DNA of 64,000 nt from Corynebacterium yudongzhengii (GTDB lineage Bacteria > Actinomycetota > Actinomycetes > Mycobacteriales > Mycobacteriaceae): contig NZ_CP026947.1 of assembly GCF_003065405.1 (NCBI RefSeq), positions 2,232,001 through 2,296,000 on the forward strand. The letters run 5' to 3'. Both the position numbers and the translations under genes were made by a program. Positions 50,177 to 59,538 of the stretch are shown here, one piece after another; within the stretch, counting starts at the first letter, position 1, and every line of letters starts with the position of its first letter. Under the pieces are notes generated by a model. That model saw nothing but the letters and a program-made list of their open reading frames with translations, had not been told where the DNA came from and made no database searches.

Positions 50177-51991
50177 ATGACTACCACCCTCAACCACGAA
50201 GAACTCAGCCGGAAGTACGCCGAGGAGCGCGACAAGCGCAAGGCCGCGCGCGGCAAGAAGGAAGATGACTACGTCCGCATCGAAAACATCATCAACCCCG
50301 ACTCACAGGACCCCTACAAGGAGGTCACCCCGCGCGAGCCGCTTCACGACGACGTGGAAGTGACCATCATCGGCGCCGGCTGGGCGGGGCTCATGTCCGC
50401 TGCCGAGCTGCGCAAGTCCGGGCGTAAAATCCGCATCCTCGACCAGGCGGGCGACTTCGGGGGCGTGTGGTACTGGAACCGCTACCCCGGAGTCATGTGC
50501 GATACCGCGTCGGTGGTCTACATGCCGCTTCTCGAGGAAACGGGCTACAAGCCGACCGAGAAGTATGCACACGGACCCGAGATCTTCGCCCACGCGCAGC
50601 GCATCGGCCGCCACTACGACCTGTACAAGGACGCCTACTTCCACACCCGGGTCACCGGCGTGACGTGGGACGAAGAGGCCAAGCGCTGGCGGATTACCAC
50701 CAACCGCGGAGACGAGTTCACCTCCCAGTTCGTCAGCATGGGACTCGGGGCGTTGAACGTCCCGCGCCTGCCGTCGTTTAGCGGGATGAAGGACTTCAAG
50801 GGCGATTGGTTCCACACCGCCCGCTGGCGCTACGACGTCACCGGGGGCGGCCCCGACGACCCACGTATGGACAAGCTGGCGGACAAGACCGTAGCTGTCA
50901 TCGGTACGGGCGCCACCGCCATTCAGATCGTGCCGGAACTCGCCCGCTCCGCCAAGAAGCTGCTGGTGATCCAGCGCACCCCCACCGCCGTCGATGTCCG
51001 CGACAACGGGCCGATGAACTACGACTGGTGGGACGAGCTCACCCAGGAGGAGGGCTGGCAGCAGAAAATCTACGAAAACTTCCTCGATCTCGTCGAGGAG
51101 TACAAGGTGGGCAACATCCCGCCCGCCGACGCGGTCGACTTGCTTGACGACGGCTGGACCCACATCGGCACCTCCCTCTCCGAATACCTCCGCGCAGTCG
51201 ATGGAGAGATGACCCCGGAGAAGTTCCGCTCTGCCATGCTCGAATGGGACGACGACATGCAGCAGCGCGTCCGCGACCGCACCGACGAGGTCATAAAGGA
51301 TAAGAAGACCGCCGACGGCCTCAAGGCATGGTACCGGCGCTGGTGCAAGCGCCCCGGCTTCCACGACGAATACCTGCAGGCCTTCAACCGGGACAACGTC
51401 GAGTTGGACGACACCGATGGCCAGGGCGTCGAACGCATCACGGAAAACGGCGTCATGGTGCAGGGCAAGGAGTACGAGGCCGACGTCATCATCTACTCGA
51501 CCGGATTCGAGTACAACCGCAACGCCTCGAAGGACGCCTTCTTCGACATCGTCGGCCGTGACGGGCTCAACCTCCGCGACAAGTGGAAGGACGGAATGCT
51601 TTCCTACATGGGCTACTTCACCCGGGATTTCCCGAACTTCTTCTTCCAGCAGTCCGTCCAGGGCGCGTTTTTGACCTCTAACGTCTCGCAGAACTACTAC
51701 GAGGGCTCGCGCGCCCTCGCCGCCGTAGTCGACCGGACTCTCGACGCCGGCAAAAAGACCTTTGAGGCGACCCAAAAAGCCGAGGACGACTGGGTCGAGT
51801 ACCTGATGGCCGAGGGCGAGGTGGGCGACGACCCCGAGTGCACGCCGGGCTACTACAACAACGAGGGCGGCGAAATCGGCCTCGCCGCGCGCCGCAGCGT
51901 CGGCTATCCGAAGGGCAAGAAAGCCTTCTTCAACCTCATGAAGCAGTGGCGTAATGCGGATGAGCTCGAGGGCATCGAGTTCGGCGGCTAG
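50177..51991 (+). CDS. Baeyer-Villiger-type flavin monooxygenase
   Basis: 604 residues. The FAD fold is TIIGAGWAGLMSAAELRKSG, the NADPH fold VIGTGATAIQIVPELA, and the Baeyer-Villiger fingerprint FxGxxxHxxxW is FKGDWFHTARW. The length and DFGGVWYWNRYPGVMCDT resemble cyclohexanone/cyclopentanone and acetone monooxygenases. It inserts oxygen next to a ketone, giving an ester or lactone that the upstream esterase would hydrolyse. AAGAAAGGACC precedes ATG. A 20-bp tandem duplication spans its stop codon. Confidence 0.92.
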   Translation: MTTTLNHEELSRKYAEERDKRKAARGKKEDDYVRIENIINPDSQDPYKEVTPREPLHDDVEVTIIGAGWAGLMSAAELRKSGRKIRILDQAGDFGGVWYWNRYPGVMCDTASVVYMPLLEETGYKPTEKYAHGPEIFAHAQRIGRHYDLYKDAYFHTRVTGVTWDEEAKRWRITTNRGDEFTSQFVSMGLGALNVPRLPSFSGMKDFKGDWFHTARWRYDVTGGGPDDPRMDKLADKTVAVIGTGATAIQIVPELARSAKKLLVIQRTPTAVDVRDNGPMNYDWWDELTQEEGWQQKIYENFLDLVEEYKVGNIPPADAVDLLDDGWTHIGTSLSEYLRAVDGEMTPEKFRSAMLEWDDDMQQRVRDRTDEVIKDKKTADGLKAWYRRWCKRPGFHDEYLQAFNRDNVELDDTDGQGVERITENGVMVQGKEYEADVIIYSTGFEYNRNASKDAFFDIVGRDGLNLRDKWKDGMLSYMGYFTRDFPNFFFQQSVQGAFLTSNVSQNYYEGSRALAAVVDRTLDAGKKTFEATQKAEDDWVEYLMAEGEVGDDPECTPGYYNNEGGEIGLAARRSVGYPKGKKAFFNLMKQWRNADELEGIEFGG

Positions 51992-52027
51992 GACCGCATC
52001 ACGGCAACTAGGACCGCATCACGGCAA
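51988..52027. repeat. Perfect 20-bp tandem duplication at a stop codon
   Basis: CTAGGACCGCATCACGGCAA occurs twice without spacer, at 51988-52007 and 52008-52027. The first copy contains the TAG stop of the monooxygenase gene. It looks like a recent slippage event. Confidence 0.85.
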
Positions 52028-52063
52028 GGAGCCCCCGCTCTCTAGGAGAGCGGGGGCTCCTTT
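52028..52063. terminator. Bidirectional terminator
   Basis: GGAGCCCCCGCTCTC pairs with GAGAGCGGGGGCTCC and is followed by TTT. It lies between the convergent monooxygenase and 3-hydroxyacyl-CoA dehydrogenase genes. Confidence 0.85.
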
Positions 52064-52089
52064 AGGATTCTGCAGCCGCAGAAAAACCC

Positions 52090-52980
52090 TTAACCCTCGT
52101 TGGGCCCGATCTTCTTGCCTTCCTCGTCGTAGACGTACCAGCCGCGGCCGGTCTTACGTCCGTATTCTCCGCTGTTGTACTTCTTCTCCAGCGCCGGGGA
52201 GGGCAAAGACTCCTGCTCACCGGTCTGCTCGTATTCCGCTTTGCGGATGAGATAGGCGACATCGATGCCCACGAGGTCCATGAGCTCGAAGGGGCCCATC
52301 GGGTGGCGCAGGGCGGCGGTGGCGGCGATGTCGATGTCCTCGAAGCTCGCGTAGCCGCCCTGGTAGAGCTTCAGCGCCTCCGTGCGCAGGGCGGCGAGCA
52401 GCCGGTTCGCGATGAACCCGGGGATCTCCTGGTTCACCCGGATGACCTTCTTGCCCATGTCGGTGGCCAGCTGGGCGACGGTATCGAGGGTCTCTTCACT
52501 CGTCTGGTCGTGGCCGACGACCTCGCAGGCCTCCATGACCAGCACCGGGTTGAAGAAGTGCATGTTGCACACCTTCTCCGGGCGCGAGGTCGCGTCCGCC
52601 AGGCGGGAGGAGACGATGTTGGAGGAGTTCGTGGCCAAGATCGCGTGCGCGGGCGCCTGGGAGTCGAGCTCTGCGAAGAGCTTGCGCTTGATCTCGATGT
52701 TCTCCACGGCCGCCTCGATGACGATGTCCGCGTCCTTGACCGCCTCCGCCTGGTCGGTGGTGAGGGTGAGGCGCTCGAAGGCGGCGCCGACATCCGCCTG
52801 ACTGCGGCGCTTTTTCTTCACGTCGCGGCCCATGCGGTAGCGCAGCTGCTCGTCGGCGGCTTTGAGGGCGTCGTCGGAAATATCGACGATGGTGGTGCGA
52901 AAACCGTTCAACGCGGCGACGATGCCGATCTGCGATCCCATCGTTCCCGAACCGATGACGGTGACGTTGTTGATAGTCAT
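52090..52980 (-). CDS. 3-hydroxyacyl-CoA (3-hydroxybutyryl-CoA) dehydrogenase
   Basis: 296 residues, single-domain soluble type. NAD-binding VTVIGSGTMGSQIGIVAALN at residues 6-25; catalytic His in CNMHFFNPVLVMEACEV with Glu following; Asn in GFIANRLLAALRTEA. It oxidises 3-hydroxyacyl-CoA to 3-ketoacyl-CoA. Next to a crotonase and a glutaryl-CoA-dehydrogenase-like enzyme, (S)-3-hydroxybutyryl-CoA is the likely substrate. The start is 11 bases after the crotonase stop. Confidence 0.93.
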   Translation of the reverse strand: MTINNVTVIGSGTMGSQIGIVAALNGFRTTIVDISDDALKAADEQLRYRMGRDVKKKRRSQADVGAAFERLTLTTDQAEAVKDADIVIEAAVENIEIKRKLFAELDSQAPAHAILATNSSNIVSSRLADATSRPEKVCNMHFFNPVLVMEACEVVGHDQTSEETLDTVAQLATDMGKKVIRVNQEIPGFIANRLLAALRTEALKLYQGGYASFEDIDIAATAALRHPMGPFELMDLVGIDVAYLIRKAEYEQTGEQESLPSPALEKKYNSGEYGRKTGRGWYVYDEEGKKIGPNEG

Positions 52981-52991
52981 GTGCGCTCCTT

Positions 52992-53801
52992 TTAGTTGTT
53001 AGCGGACGTAAAACGGTGCTGGCCTTTGACTGAGGCGAAGTCGGGGTGGCGCTTGTCCAGGAAGGCCTCGACGCCTTCCTGCTTTTCTGCCGTGGCATAG
53101 AGCACGGCCTGGGCGAGGCGTTCGATGAACATGCCGCTGTCCGTATCCCCCTTCGCGGTGTGCGCCACGATCTGGCGGGCCAGGGCCACGGCGGTGATTC
53201 CTTTACGACGGATGCGCTCCGCCACCTTCGCCGCGGTGGGAATCAGCGCCTCCGCGTCGGTGAGGTAGGTGACTAGGCCCCAGCGGTGGGCCTCTTCGGC
53301 GCTGAGGCGGCGACCGGTGATGATCATGTCGAGCGCCGGCCCGCGGCCGAGAAGCTCCACGAGGCGCTGCGTGCCGCCGGCGGCCGGGATGATGCCCAGC
53401 CCGGTCTCAGGCAGCCCGAAGACGGCGTTGTCCGAGGCCACGCGGATATCGCAGGCCAGGCTGAGCTCGCAGCCGCCGCCCAAGGCGTAGCCGTTGACGG
53501 CGGCGATCGTGGGCTTGGACAGGCCCGCCAGGCGCGTGTAGGTGCGCTGCATGTAGGCCTCGAGGCCGTCGAGAGGCTCGCGCCGGGCGAGCTCGTTGAT
53601 GTCTGCTCCGGCGACGAACGCCTTATCGCCTTCGCCGGTGATGATGACGACCTCGACGCTGTCGTCGGCCTCGATGTCGCTGAGGTGGGCGTTGAGTTCG
53701 TCGAGCACGTCGCGGTTGGCGGCGTTCATCTTGTCGGGTCGGTTGACCGTCAACGTCGCTACCGCGTCCTGATCGCTTCTTAAGACGATGGTGTAGTCCA
53801 C
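52992..53801 (-). CDS. Enoyl-CoA hydratase (crotonase)
   Basis: 269 residues. Oxyanion-hole GAGADINEL-type segment FVAGADINELARRE, then GYALGGGCELSLACDIRVAS with the first catalytic Glu, and GLPETGLGIIPAAGGTQRL with the second. It hydrates crotonyl-CoA or a related enoyl-CoA. The GTG start is chosen because AAAGGAGG lies five bases before it; the longer frame would run through that site. It is the first gene of the pair with the dehydrogenase. Confidence 0.93.
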   Translation of the reverse strand: MDYTIVLRSDQDAVATLTVNRPDKMNAANRDVLDELNAHLSDIEADDSVEVVIITGEGDKAFVAGADINELARREPLDGLEAYMQRTYTRLAGLSKPTIAAVNGYALGGGCELSLACDIRVASDNAVFGLPETGLGIIPAAGGTQRLVELLGRGPALDMIITGRRLSAEEAHRWGLVTYLTDAEALIPTAAKVAERIRRKGITAVALARQIVAHTAKGDTDSGMFIERLAQAVLYATAEKQEGVEAFLDKRHPDFASVKGQHRFTSANN

Positions 53802-53919
53802 GTAGCCTCCTTTTAACTGTGATACTGCGTTAATTGTCACCTTAAGGGTGTCTGGCATCACAATGAGCAGGCTGAACGCATTAGTACCGCGTACGTATTA
53901 ATCGTTCACGGTTGGCCAT

Positions 53920-54834
53920 TTACCGCAGGCATTCCGGCGGCATGCCCTTGACCACCTCGAGCAGGCTGTGGAAGGCGGGGTTCTTGTTCTCCTTCTTCCA
54001 CGCCAGCTGCACGTCGACGTAGCGGTCCTCCTCCTTGAGGGCCATGTAGTGCAGGTGATCCTCGTTGGTGTTATCGCGCACGGTGTCGAGGGTGATGGCC
54101 ACACCCAGCCCGGCAGCGACGAGGACCATCATGGTCCAGGAGTCGGGCGCGGTGGAGCGCACCGAAGGAATGAACCCGGCCCGGCGCGCCAGCGTGGAGA
54201 ACTTGGTCTGCAGCGCCGCGCCGGGGCCGCTTTTGAGAGTGATCCACTGTTCTTCGGCAAGCTCCGACATGGCTACCGACGAGCGGTTCTCGCGCGCCAG
54301 CGGATGAGTATCCGAGACCACCACCACGATCTCCTCGCGGAAGAGGTGGGCCACCTGCACTTCGGCGGGCACGGTGTTCCACCGGCCGATCATGCAGTCG
54401 ATCTCGCCGGAGACCAGCTTTTCTAAACCCTGGGCGGACAGTAGCGAAGAGTGCAGGTCCAGGTACACGCCCGGCAGATACTTCTGAGCGGCGCGCGCGA
54501 TCGAGGTCACGGTCTTGCGCATCGAAGCGTTAGCGAAGCCGAGCGCGATGACGCCGGTGGTCCCGGCCGCGGCGTCGCGGGCGGCGCGCACGGCTGCATC
54601 GGCGGCCTCCACGAGCTTGGTGGCCGGTTCCACGAGGGCGGCCCCGGCCACGGTGAGTTCGACTTTGCGCGTGCTTCTGTCGAAGAGTTGGACCTTGAGC
54701 CTGCGCTCCAGCTGTCTGATGGTCCTGCTCAACGGCGGTTGAGCAATGTTGAGACGATCTGCCGCTCGGCCGAAGTGGAGCTCTTCTGCGAGCACCAAAA
54801 ACGCGCGAGCTTCTGATACCTCCACGGCATGCAC
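53920..54834 (-). CDS. LysR-family transcriptional regulator
   Basis: 304 residues. An N-terminal helix-turn-helix (ARAFLVLAEELHFGRAADRL, NIAQPPLSRTIRQLERRLKV) is followed by the two-lobed effector domain of the CbnR/CatR kind (GVIALGFANASMRK, IVVVVSDTHPLARENR). It is divergent from the CoA-transferase/acyl-CoA dehydrogenase operon across 134 bases. A GcdR-like role, activating glutarate catabolism, is an inference from position. Confidence 0.92.
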   Translation of the reverse strand: MHAVEVSEARAFLVLAEELHFGRAADRLNIAQPPLSRTIRQLERRLKVQLFDRSTRKVELTVAGAALVEPATKLVEAADAAVRAARDAAAGTTGVIALGFANASMRKTVTSIARAAQKYLPGVYLDLHSSLLSAQGLEKLVSGEIDCMIGRWNTVPAEVQVAHLFREEIVVVVSDTHPLARENRSSVAMSELAEEQWITLKSGPGAALQTKFSTLARRAGFIPSVRSTAPDSWTMMVLVAAGLGVAITLDTVRDNTNEDHLHYMALKEEDRYVDVQLAWKKENKNPAFHSLLEVVKGMPPECLR

Positions 54835-54878
54835 CCTCTTTCGTCAGCGTTTCTGCACCGCGAGACTTCTTTACATTT

Positions 54879-54912
54879 CAAGTATCAATAGCCTACACGT
54901 TAAGTATTGGAC
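54879..54912 (+). promoter_or_regulatory. Probable LysR binding region of the CoA-transferase operon
   Basis: AAGTAT occurs at 54880-54885 and 54902-54907, 22 bases apart, two helical turns. The second lies in TTAAGTATTGGAC (54900-54912), which is repeated exactly on the minus strand before the second CoA-transferase gene (60814-60802). Confidence 0.6.
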
Positions 54913-54968
54913 GGCAATAATCTTCTGTGATTTTATGATACAGACCACTAAATGACAAGGAAGGTGAC

Positions 54969-56174
54969 ATGGGCCATTCTCTGACGCGGGCCCGGGACGC
55001 AGCCAGCCCTCCTCCCGGCCCCTTAGACGGGATCGTCGTTGTCGACTTCTCACGGGTGCTCGCCGGCCCCTACTGCACGATGATCCTCGCCGACCTCGGC
55101 GCGACCGTGATCAAGATCGAATCGGCCCGCGGCGATGACACCCGCCAGTGGATGCCGCCGTCGGTTGATGCCATCAGTTCCTATTACCTCTCGATCAACC
55201 GCAACAAGCAGTCCATCTGCCTCAACCTCAAAGACGACAAGGACCTGCAGACGGCCTACGACATCGTGGACCGGGCGGACGTGCTCGTCGAGAACTTCAA
55301 GCCCGGCGGGCTGAAGAAGTTCGGCCTGGATGTCTCCCAGACCAGCGAGCGCTGGCCGAACCTCATCCACGCCTCCATCACGGGCTTCGGCACCCGCGGC
55401 GGCGCCGGCATGCCGGGCTACGACCTATTGGTCCAGGCGCTCTCCGGCTTCATGCATGTCACCGGCGAGCCCAGCGGCGGCCCCCAGCGCGCCGGCTTCG
55501 CCATCTTCGACGTCTTTACGGGCCTGCACGCGGCCGTCGGCATCCTCGCCGCACTGCACGAGCGCGGGCTAACACAGAAGCATGCCGGCCAGTCGGTCGA
55601 GGTGAACCTTCTGTCCTCGGCACTGTCTGCGATGGTCAACCAGACCGCGGCCTATACCGCCGCCGGATACGAGCCGATGCGCATGGGCAACGAGCACCCG
55701 AGCCTCTTTCCCTACGGCCCCTTCGCGGCGAAAGACGGCGAAATCGTCATCTGCTGTGGCAACGACACCCAGTTCGCCACGCTCATGGCCGCGCTCGGCA
55801 CCCCGGAGTTGGCCAGCGACGAGCGCTACACCTCCATGGAGCTGCGCAACGCCCACCGCGAGGCGCTGCGGGCGTCGATCGAAGAAAGCCTCGCGGCCAA
55901 GACGGTCGAGGAATGGTTCGCCGAGCTTTCCGACGTCGGCATCTGCTGCGCACCCATCCTCACCGTCGGCGGGGGCATCGACTACGCCACCGAGCTGGGC
56001 CTCGAACCCGTCTGGAGCTCTGAGGAACCGGGTGCCTACCCGACCGTCGCCAACCCCATCACCTTCGGGCGCACGCCGGCGGCCTACCGCCTCGCCCCGC
56101 CCGCCCTCAACGCTGACAACGCAGCAATCTGCGACTGGATCGCCACCACACCGAGAAAGGACCACACACAATGA
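54969..56174 (+). CDS. CaiB/BaiF-family CoA transferase
   Basis: 401 residues of class III CoA transferases. The N-terminal PLDGIVVVDFSRVLAGPYCT is typical, and the catalytic Asp lies in FAIFDVFTGLHAAVGILAAL. The enzyme moves CoA from a donor such as succinyl-CoA to a carboxylic acid. It overlaps the acyl-CoA dehydrogenase gene by four bases. By analogy with the Pseudomonas GcdG-GcdH pair and human SUGCT, glutarate is the best guess. Confidence 0.9.
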   Translation: MGHSLTRARDAASPPPGPLDGIVVVDFSRVLAGPYCTMILADLGATVIKIESARGDDTRQWMPPSVDAISSYYLSINRNKQSICLNLKDDKDLQTAYDIVDRADVLVENFKPGGLKKFGLDVSQTSERWPNLIHASITGFGTRGGAGMPGYDLLVQALSGFMHVTGEPSGGPQRAGFAIFDVFTGLHAAVGILAALHERGLTQKHAGQSVEVNLLSSALSAMVNQTAAYTAAGYEPMRMGNEHPSLFPYGPFAAKDGEIVICCGNDTQFATLMAALGTPELASDERYTSMELRNAHREALRASIEESLAAKTVEEWFAELSDVGICCAPILTVGGGIDYATELGLEPVWSSEEPGAYPTVANPITFGRTPAAYRLAPPALNADNAAICDWIATTPRKDHTQ

Positions 56175-57391
56175 GCACCTACACCACCTCCGGCCTGGAT
56201 CGCGCCGACTTCCTCCTGCTCGATAGCCAGCTCAGCGAGGAAGACATCGCCATCCGCGACCGCGTACGCGACTTCGGCGAGAACGTCGTGCTCCCCATTA
56301 TCAACGACTACTGGGAGCGCGCCGAGTTCCCCTATGAGATCCTGCCGCAGCTAGCAGAGCTCGGGATCATCGGCACCTTCATCAAGGGCTACGGATGCCC
56401 GGGGCTCACGCGTCGCCAGGCTGGACTCGTCGCCCGGGAGATGGGGCGTATCGACGGCTCCATCAACACCTTCCTCGGCGTCCACTCGAACCTGTGCATG
56501 GGCTCGATCTACATCCTCGGCGACGATGAGCAGCGCGAACGCTGGCTGCCCGATCTGGCGAAGCTGAACAAAACCGGCGCCTTCGCGCTCACCGAGCCCA
56601 CGCACGGCTCCGATTCCGTCTCGCTCGAGACCTCCGCGCGCCGCGAGGGCGACGAGTGGGTACTCAACGGCCACAAGCGCTGGATCGGCAACGGGCATGC
56701 CGGCGACGTCATCGTGGTCTACGCCCGCGACGAGGCCGACGGCCAGGTCAAGGCCTTCGTCGTGGAGAAGACCGACGGCAACTACCCGGCCGGATACGCC
56801 CCGGAGGTAATCACCGGCAAGATCGGCAAGCGGGCGATCCTGCAGGGTGATATCACGATCACCGACATGCGCATCCCGGAGAGCAACCGGCTGCAGAACT
56901 GCGATTCCTTCAAGGACGTCAACAAGGTGCTCGCCGCCACCCGCGGCGGCGCGTCCTGGGAGGCCGTCGGCCACGCCATGGCCGGCTATGAAATCGCGCG
57001 CAGCTACGCCTTGGAGCGCGAGCAGTTCGGCTCCCCCATCGCCGCGTTCCAGCTGGTGCAGGAAAAGCTCGCCACGATGCTTTCCGACGTCACCCAGCTC
57101 CAACTCCTCACCCTGCGCATGGCTGAGCTGCAGGAGGAGGACGCGGTGACCGGCCCGATGGCGTCGCTGATCAAGATGACCACCTCGCGCAAGGCACTGG
57201 CCATTTGCCGGGAGGCCCGCGACATGATGGGCGGCAACGGCCTGCTGCTGGAAAACCACGTCGCCCGCCACCTCACGGACATGGAGGTCGTCTCCACCTA
57301 CGAGGGCACCGATTCCATGCAGGCGCTCATCGTCGGCCGCGAGATCACCGACATCTCGGCGTTTACCAACAAAAAGGCCCGCAAGCGCTAA
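56171..57391 (+). CDS. Acyl-CoA dehydrogenase, glutaryl-CoA dehydrogenase-like
   Basis: 406 residues, full-length acyl-CoA dehydrogenase fold. FAD-binding GAFALTEPTHGSDSVSLETS and NGHKRWIGNG; the catalytic Glu is in STYEGTDSMQALIVGREITD. The N-terminal STFLGV-like INTFLGVHSNLCMGSIY and the sequence around it resemble glutaryl-CoA dehydrogenase, which also decarboxylates to crotonyl-CoA. A simple short-chain enzyme cannot be excluded. It is coupled to the CoA transferase by an ATGA overlap. Confidence 0.85.
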   Translation: MSTYTTSGLDRADFLLLDSQLSEEDIAIRDRVRDFGENVVLPIINDYWERAEFPYEILPQLAELGIIGTFIKGYGCPGLTRRQAGLVAREMGRIDGSINTFLGVHSNLCMGSIYILGDDEQRERWLPDLAKLNKTGAFALTEPTHGSDSVSLETSARREGDEWVLNGHKRWIGNGHAGDVIVVYARDEADGQVKAFVVEKTDGNYPAGYAPEVITGKIGKRAILQGDITITDMRIPESNRLQNCDSFKDVNKVLAATRGGASWEAVGHAMAGYEIARSYALEREQFGSPIAAFQLVQEKLATMLSDVTQLQLLTLRMAELQEEDAVTGPMASLIKMTTSRKALAICREARDMMGGNGLLLENHVARHLTDMEVVSTYEGTDSMQALIVGREITDISAFTNKKARKR

Positions 57392-57909
57392 TCGCTCGGG
57401 CGCAGCTGCGCGTGCTCGCGGGCCAGCTCGACGTAGCGCGCGGCGTGGGGGATGAAGGCGCGTGATTCTTCGTCGCCCAGCTCGCGGCGCACCTTCGCCG
57501 GCACCCCCGCCACGAGCGAGCGCGCCGGCACCCGCGAGCCCTCCAGCACGACGGCACCGGCGGCGACGAGCGCCCCATCGCCCACCACCGAGCGCGACAG
57601 CACCCGCGAGCCCATACCGATGAGTGCGCCGTCGCCCACCCGCGCTCCATGCACGAGCGCCTGGTGGCCGACGGTGGTGTCGTCGCCAAGAACGTACTCC
57701 GCATCGCTGTCGACGTGCATGACGGTGCCATCTTGCACGTTGGAGCGGGCGCCGATGACGATGCGGTTGACGTCGGCGCGCAGGACGCAGTTATACCAGA
57801 TGGACGCATCCGGCCCGATCGTGACATCGCCGATGATCATCGCGCCCGGCGCGATGAAGGCGCTGGGGTGAATCTGGGGAGTTTTGCCTTGGTAGGGATA
57901 GATGGTCAT
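57388..57909 (-). CDS. Gamma-carbonic anhydrase/PaaY-like hexapeptide protein
   Basis: 173 residues, left-handed beta-helix of hexapeptide repeats (VTIGPDASIWYNCVLRADVN and VGDGALIGMGSRVL). Metal-binding His residues are in TVMHVDSD, TTVGHQALVHG. Relatives include gamma-carbonic anhydrases and the thioesterase-like PaaY and CaiE linked to CoA pathways. The start MTIYPYQGKTPQ is the family form. The stop overlaps the end of the convergent acyl-CoA dehydrogenase by four bases. Confidence 0.87.
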   Translation of the reverse strand: MTIYPYQGKTPQIHPSAFIAPGAMIIGDVTIGPDASIWYNCVLRADVNRIVIGARSNVQDGTVMHVDSDAEYVLGDDTTVGHQALVHGARVGDGALIGMGSRVLSRSVVGDGALVAAGAVVLEGSRVPARSLVAGVPAKVRRELGDEESRAFIPHAARYVELAREHAQLRPSD

Positions 57910-58096
57910 CTCGACTACGCCTCCGTGAGTTCGCTTCCGGCTCGATTTTAAGTCTTGGCCTCCCACTGTAGGACTGTGACGCGCAATACGTTTCACAGGG
58001 GAAATCATTGCCAACTGCGTATAAATAAACGGTTGTTTCATACGCCGGACGACACAATAATGTAACCCACATCACTGCCAGAGCGAAAGGATGTAC

Positions 58097-59488
58097 ATGG
58101 GAACCTACACCTCTCTCAGCCCGGCGACCGGCGAGGTCTTCGCCACCTACCCGGAAATTTCCGACGCTGAGCTCACCGACATCGTCAACCGTGCGCACAG
58201 CGCCTACCGCGATTGGAAGGACACCCCGGCGACCAAGCGCGCCGAGGCGCTGCGGGCGATCGCCACCGAGCACCGCAACCGCCAGGACGAGCTGGCCCGC
58301 ATCATCACCGAGGAGATGGGCAAGCCGATCGCCCAGGCTAAGGGTGAGATCGCGCTGGTGGCCAACATCTTCGACTACTACGCCGACAACCTCGAGAAGT
58401 TCCTGGCCGACGAGGAGCTCGAGTTCCCCAGCAAGGGCACGGCAGTGATCCGCACGCAGCCGCTCGGCGCGCTGCTGGGGGTCATGCCGTGGAACTACCC
58501 CTTCTACCAGGTCGCGCGTTTCGCGGCACCAAACATCGGGCTGGGTAACACGATCATCATCTAGCACGCCCGCAACTGCCCGCGTTCGGCGCTGGCGATC
58601 GCGGACGTACTCAAGAGCGCCGGACTCCCCGACGGCGTCTACACCAACGTATTCATCTCCAACGCGCAGGTCTCGCGCACGCTGGAAAGCCCGCTCATCC
58701 AGGGCGTCTCCCTGACCGGCTCGGAGCGCGCCGGCGCCGCCGTCGCGGAAGCCGCCGGGCGCAACCTGAAGAAGTGCGTACTCGAGCTCGGCGGCTCCGA
58801 CCCGCTCATCGTGTGCAAGGACGCCGATATCGCCCTCGCCGCCAAGGGCGCGGCGGCCAACCGCCTGGGCAACACCGGCCAGGCCTGCACCGCCTCGAAG
58901 CGCCTGTTCGTCCACGAGGACGTCTACGACGAGTTCCTGGAGAAGCTGCGCGAGGAATACACGCACTACGCCCCGCGCGACCCGCTGGCCGAGGACAGCC
59001 AGCTCGGGCCCCTCTCCTCCGCGGATGCCCTGTCGGATCTGCAGTCGCTTGTCGACGACGCCGTCTCCCACGGGGCCACCGTCGCCATCGATGGCGGCCC
59101 GGTGCCGGGCGAGGGGGATAACGCCGGGGAGAAGTCGAACTTCTTCGAGCCGATGCTGCTCACCGACGTCACCGAAGAGATGCGCATCGACAGCGAGGAG
59201 GCCTTCGGCCCGGTCGCCGTGGCGTATCGTTTCTCCACGATCGAGGAGGCCGCCGCGGCGGCGAACAAGTCCCCGTATGGCCTCGGCGCGTCGGTGTTTA
59301 CCGAAGACGACGATACCTTCGACCAGCTGGCCAACGAGCTCGAGGTGGGCATGGTGTGGCAGAACGCCACCGCCCAGTCCCGCCCGGAGCTCCCCTTTGG
59401 CGGCGTGAAGCTCTCCGGCTTCGGCCGCGAGCTGAGCCGTTTTGGCTTCAACGAGTTCGCCAACAAGGAGCTGGTCCAGCGCCCCTAG
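58097..59488 (+). pseudogene. Succinate/glutarate semialdehyde dehydrogenase with an internal amber codon
   Basis: 463 codons of a GabD/Sad-like aldehyde dehydrogenase. The frame is open on both sides of a single TAG at codon 156 (58562-58564). NTIII-stop-HARNCPRSALA stands where the family has NTIILKHA, so the amber codon replaces the conserved NAD-binding Lys. Catalytic Glu (LELGGSDPL) and Cys (TGQACTASKRL) are intact downstream. AAGG lies before ATGTACATG; the second ATG is better spaced. It is a recent nonsense mutation or one wrong base. Confidence 0.85.
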
Positions 59489-59499
59489 GCGATCATAAG

Positions 59500-59538
59500 A
59501 GTACCCCCGGACCCTCTCGTGAGGATCCGGGGATACTT
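59500..59538. terminator. Bidirectional terminator
   Basis: GTACCCCCGGACC and GGATCCGGGGATAC pair imperfectly (one mismatch, one G-T) around CTCTCGTGA. TTTT follows on the plus strand. It separates the convergent semialdehyde dehydrogenase and CoA-transferase genes. Confidence 0.8.

Noticed and set aside
50303..51775. Minus-strand open frame (about 490 codons) opposite the Baeyer-Villiger monooxygenase
   Set aside because: It is antisense to a gene with intact motifs; no ribosome site or domain was found.
58562..58564. Reassignment of TAG to an amino acid, given the amber codons in the dehydrogenase and IS transposase
   Set aside because: Several genes in the window end normally in TAG (for example pyrE, the sulfurtransferase and one AsnC regulator), so TAG acts as stop. 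The replaced residues also differ (Lys and Tyr).
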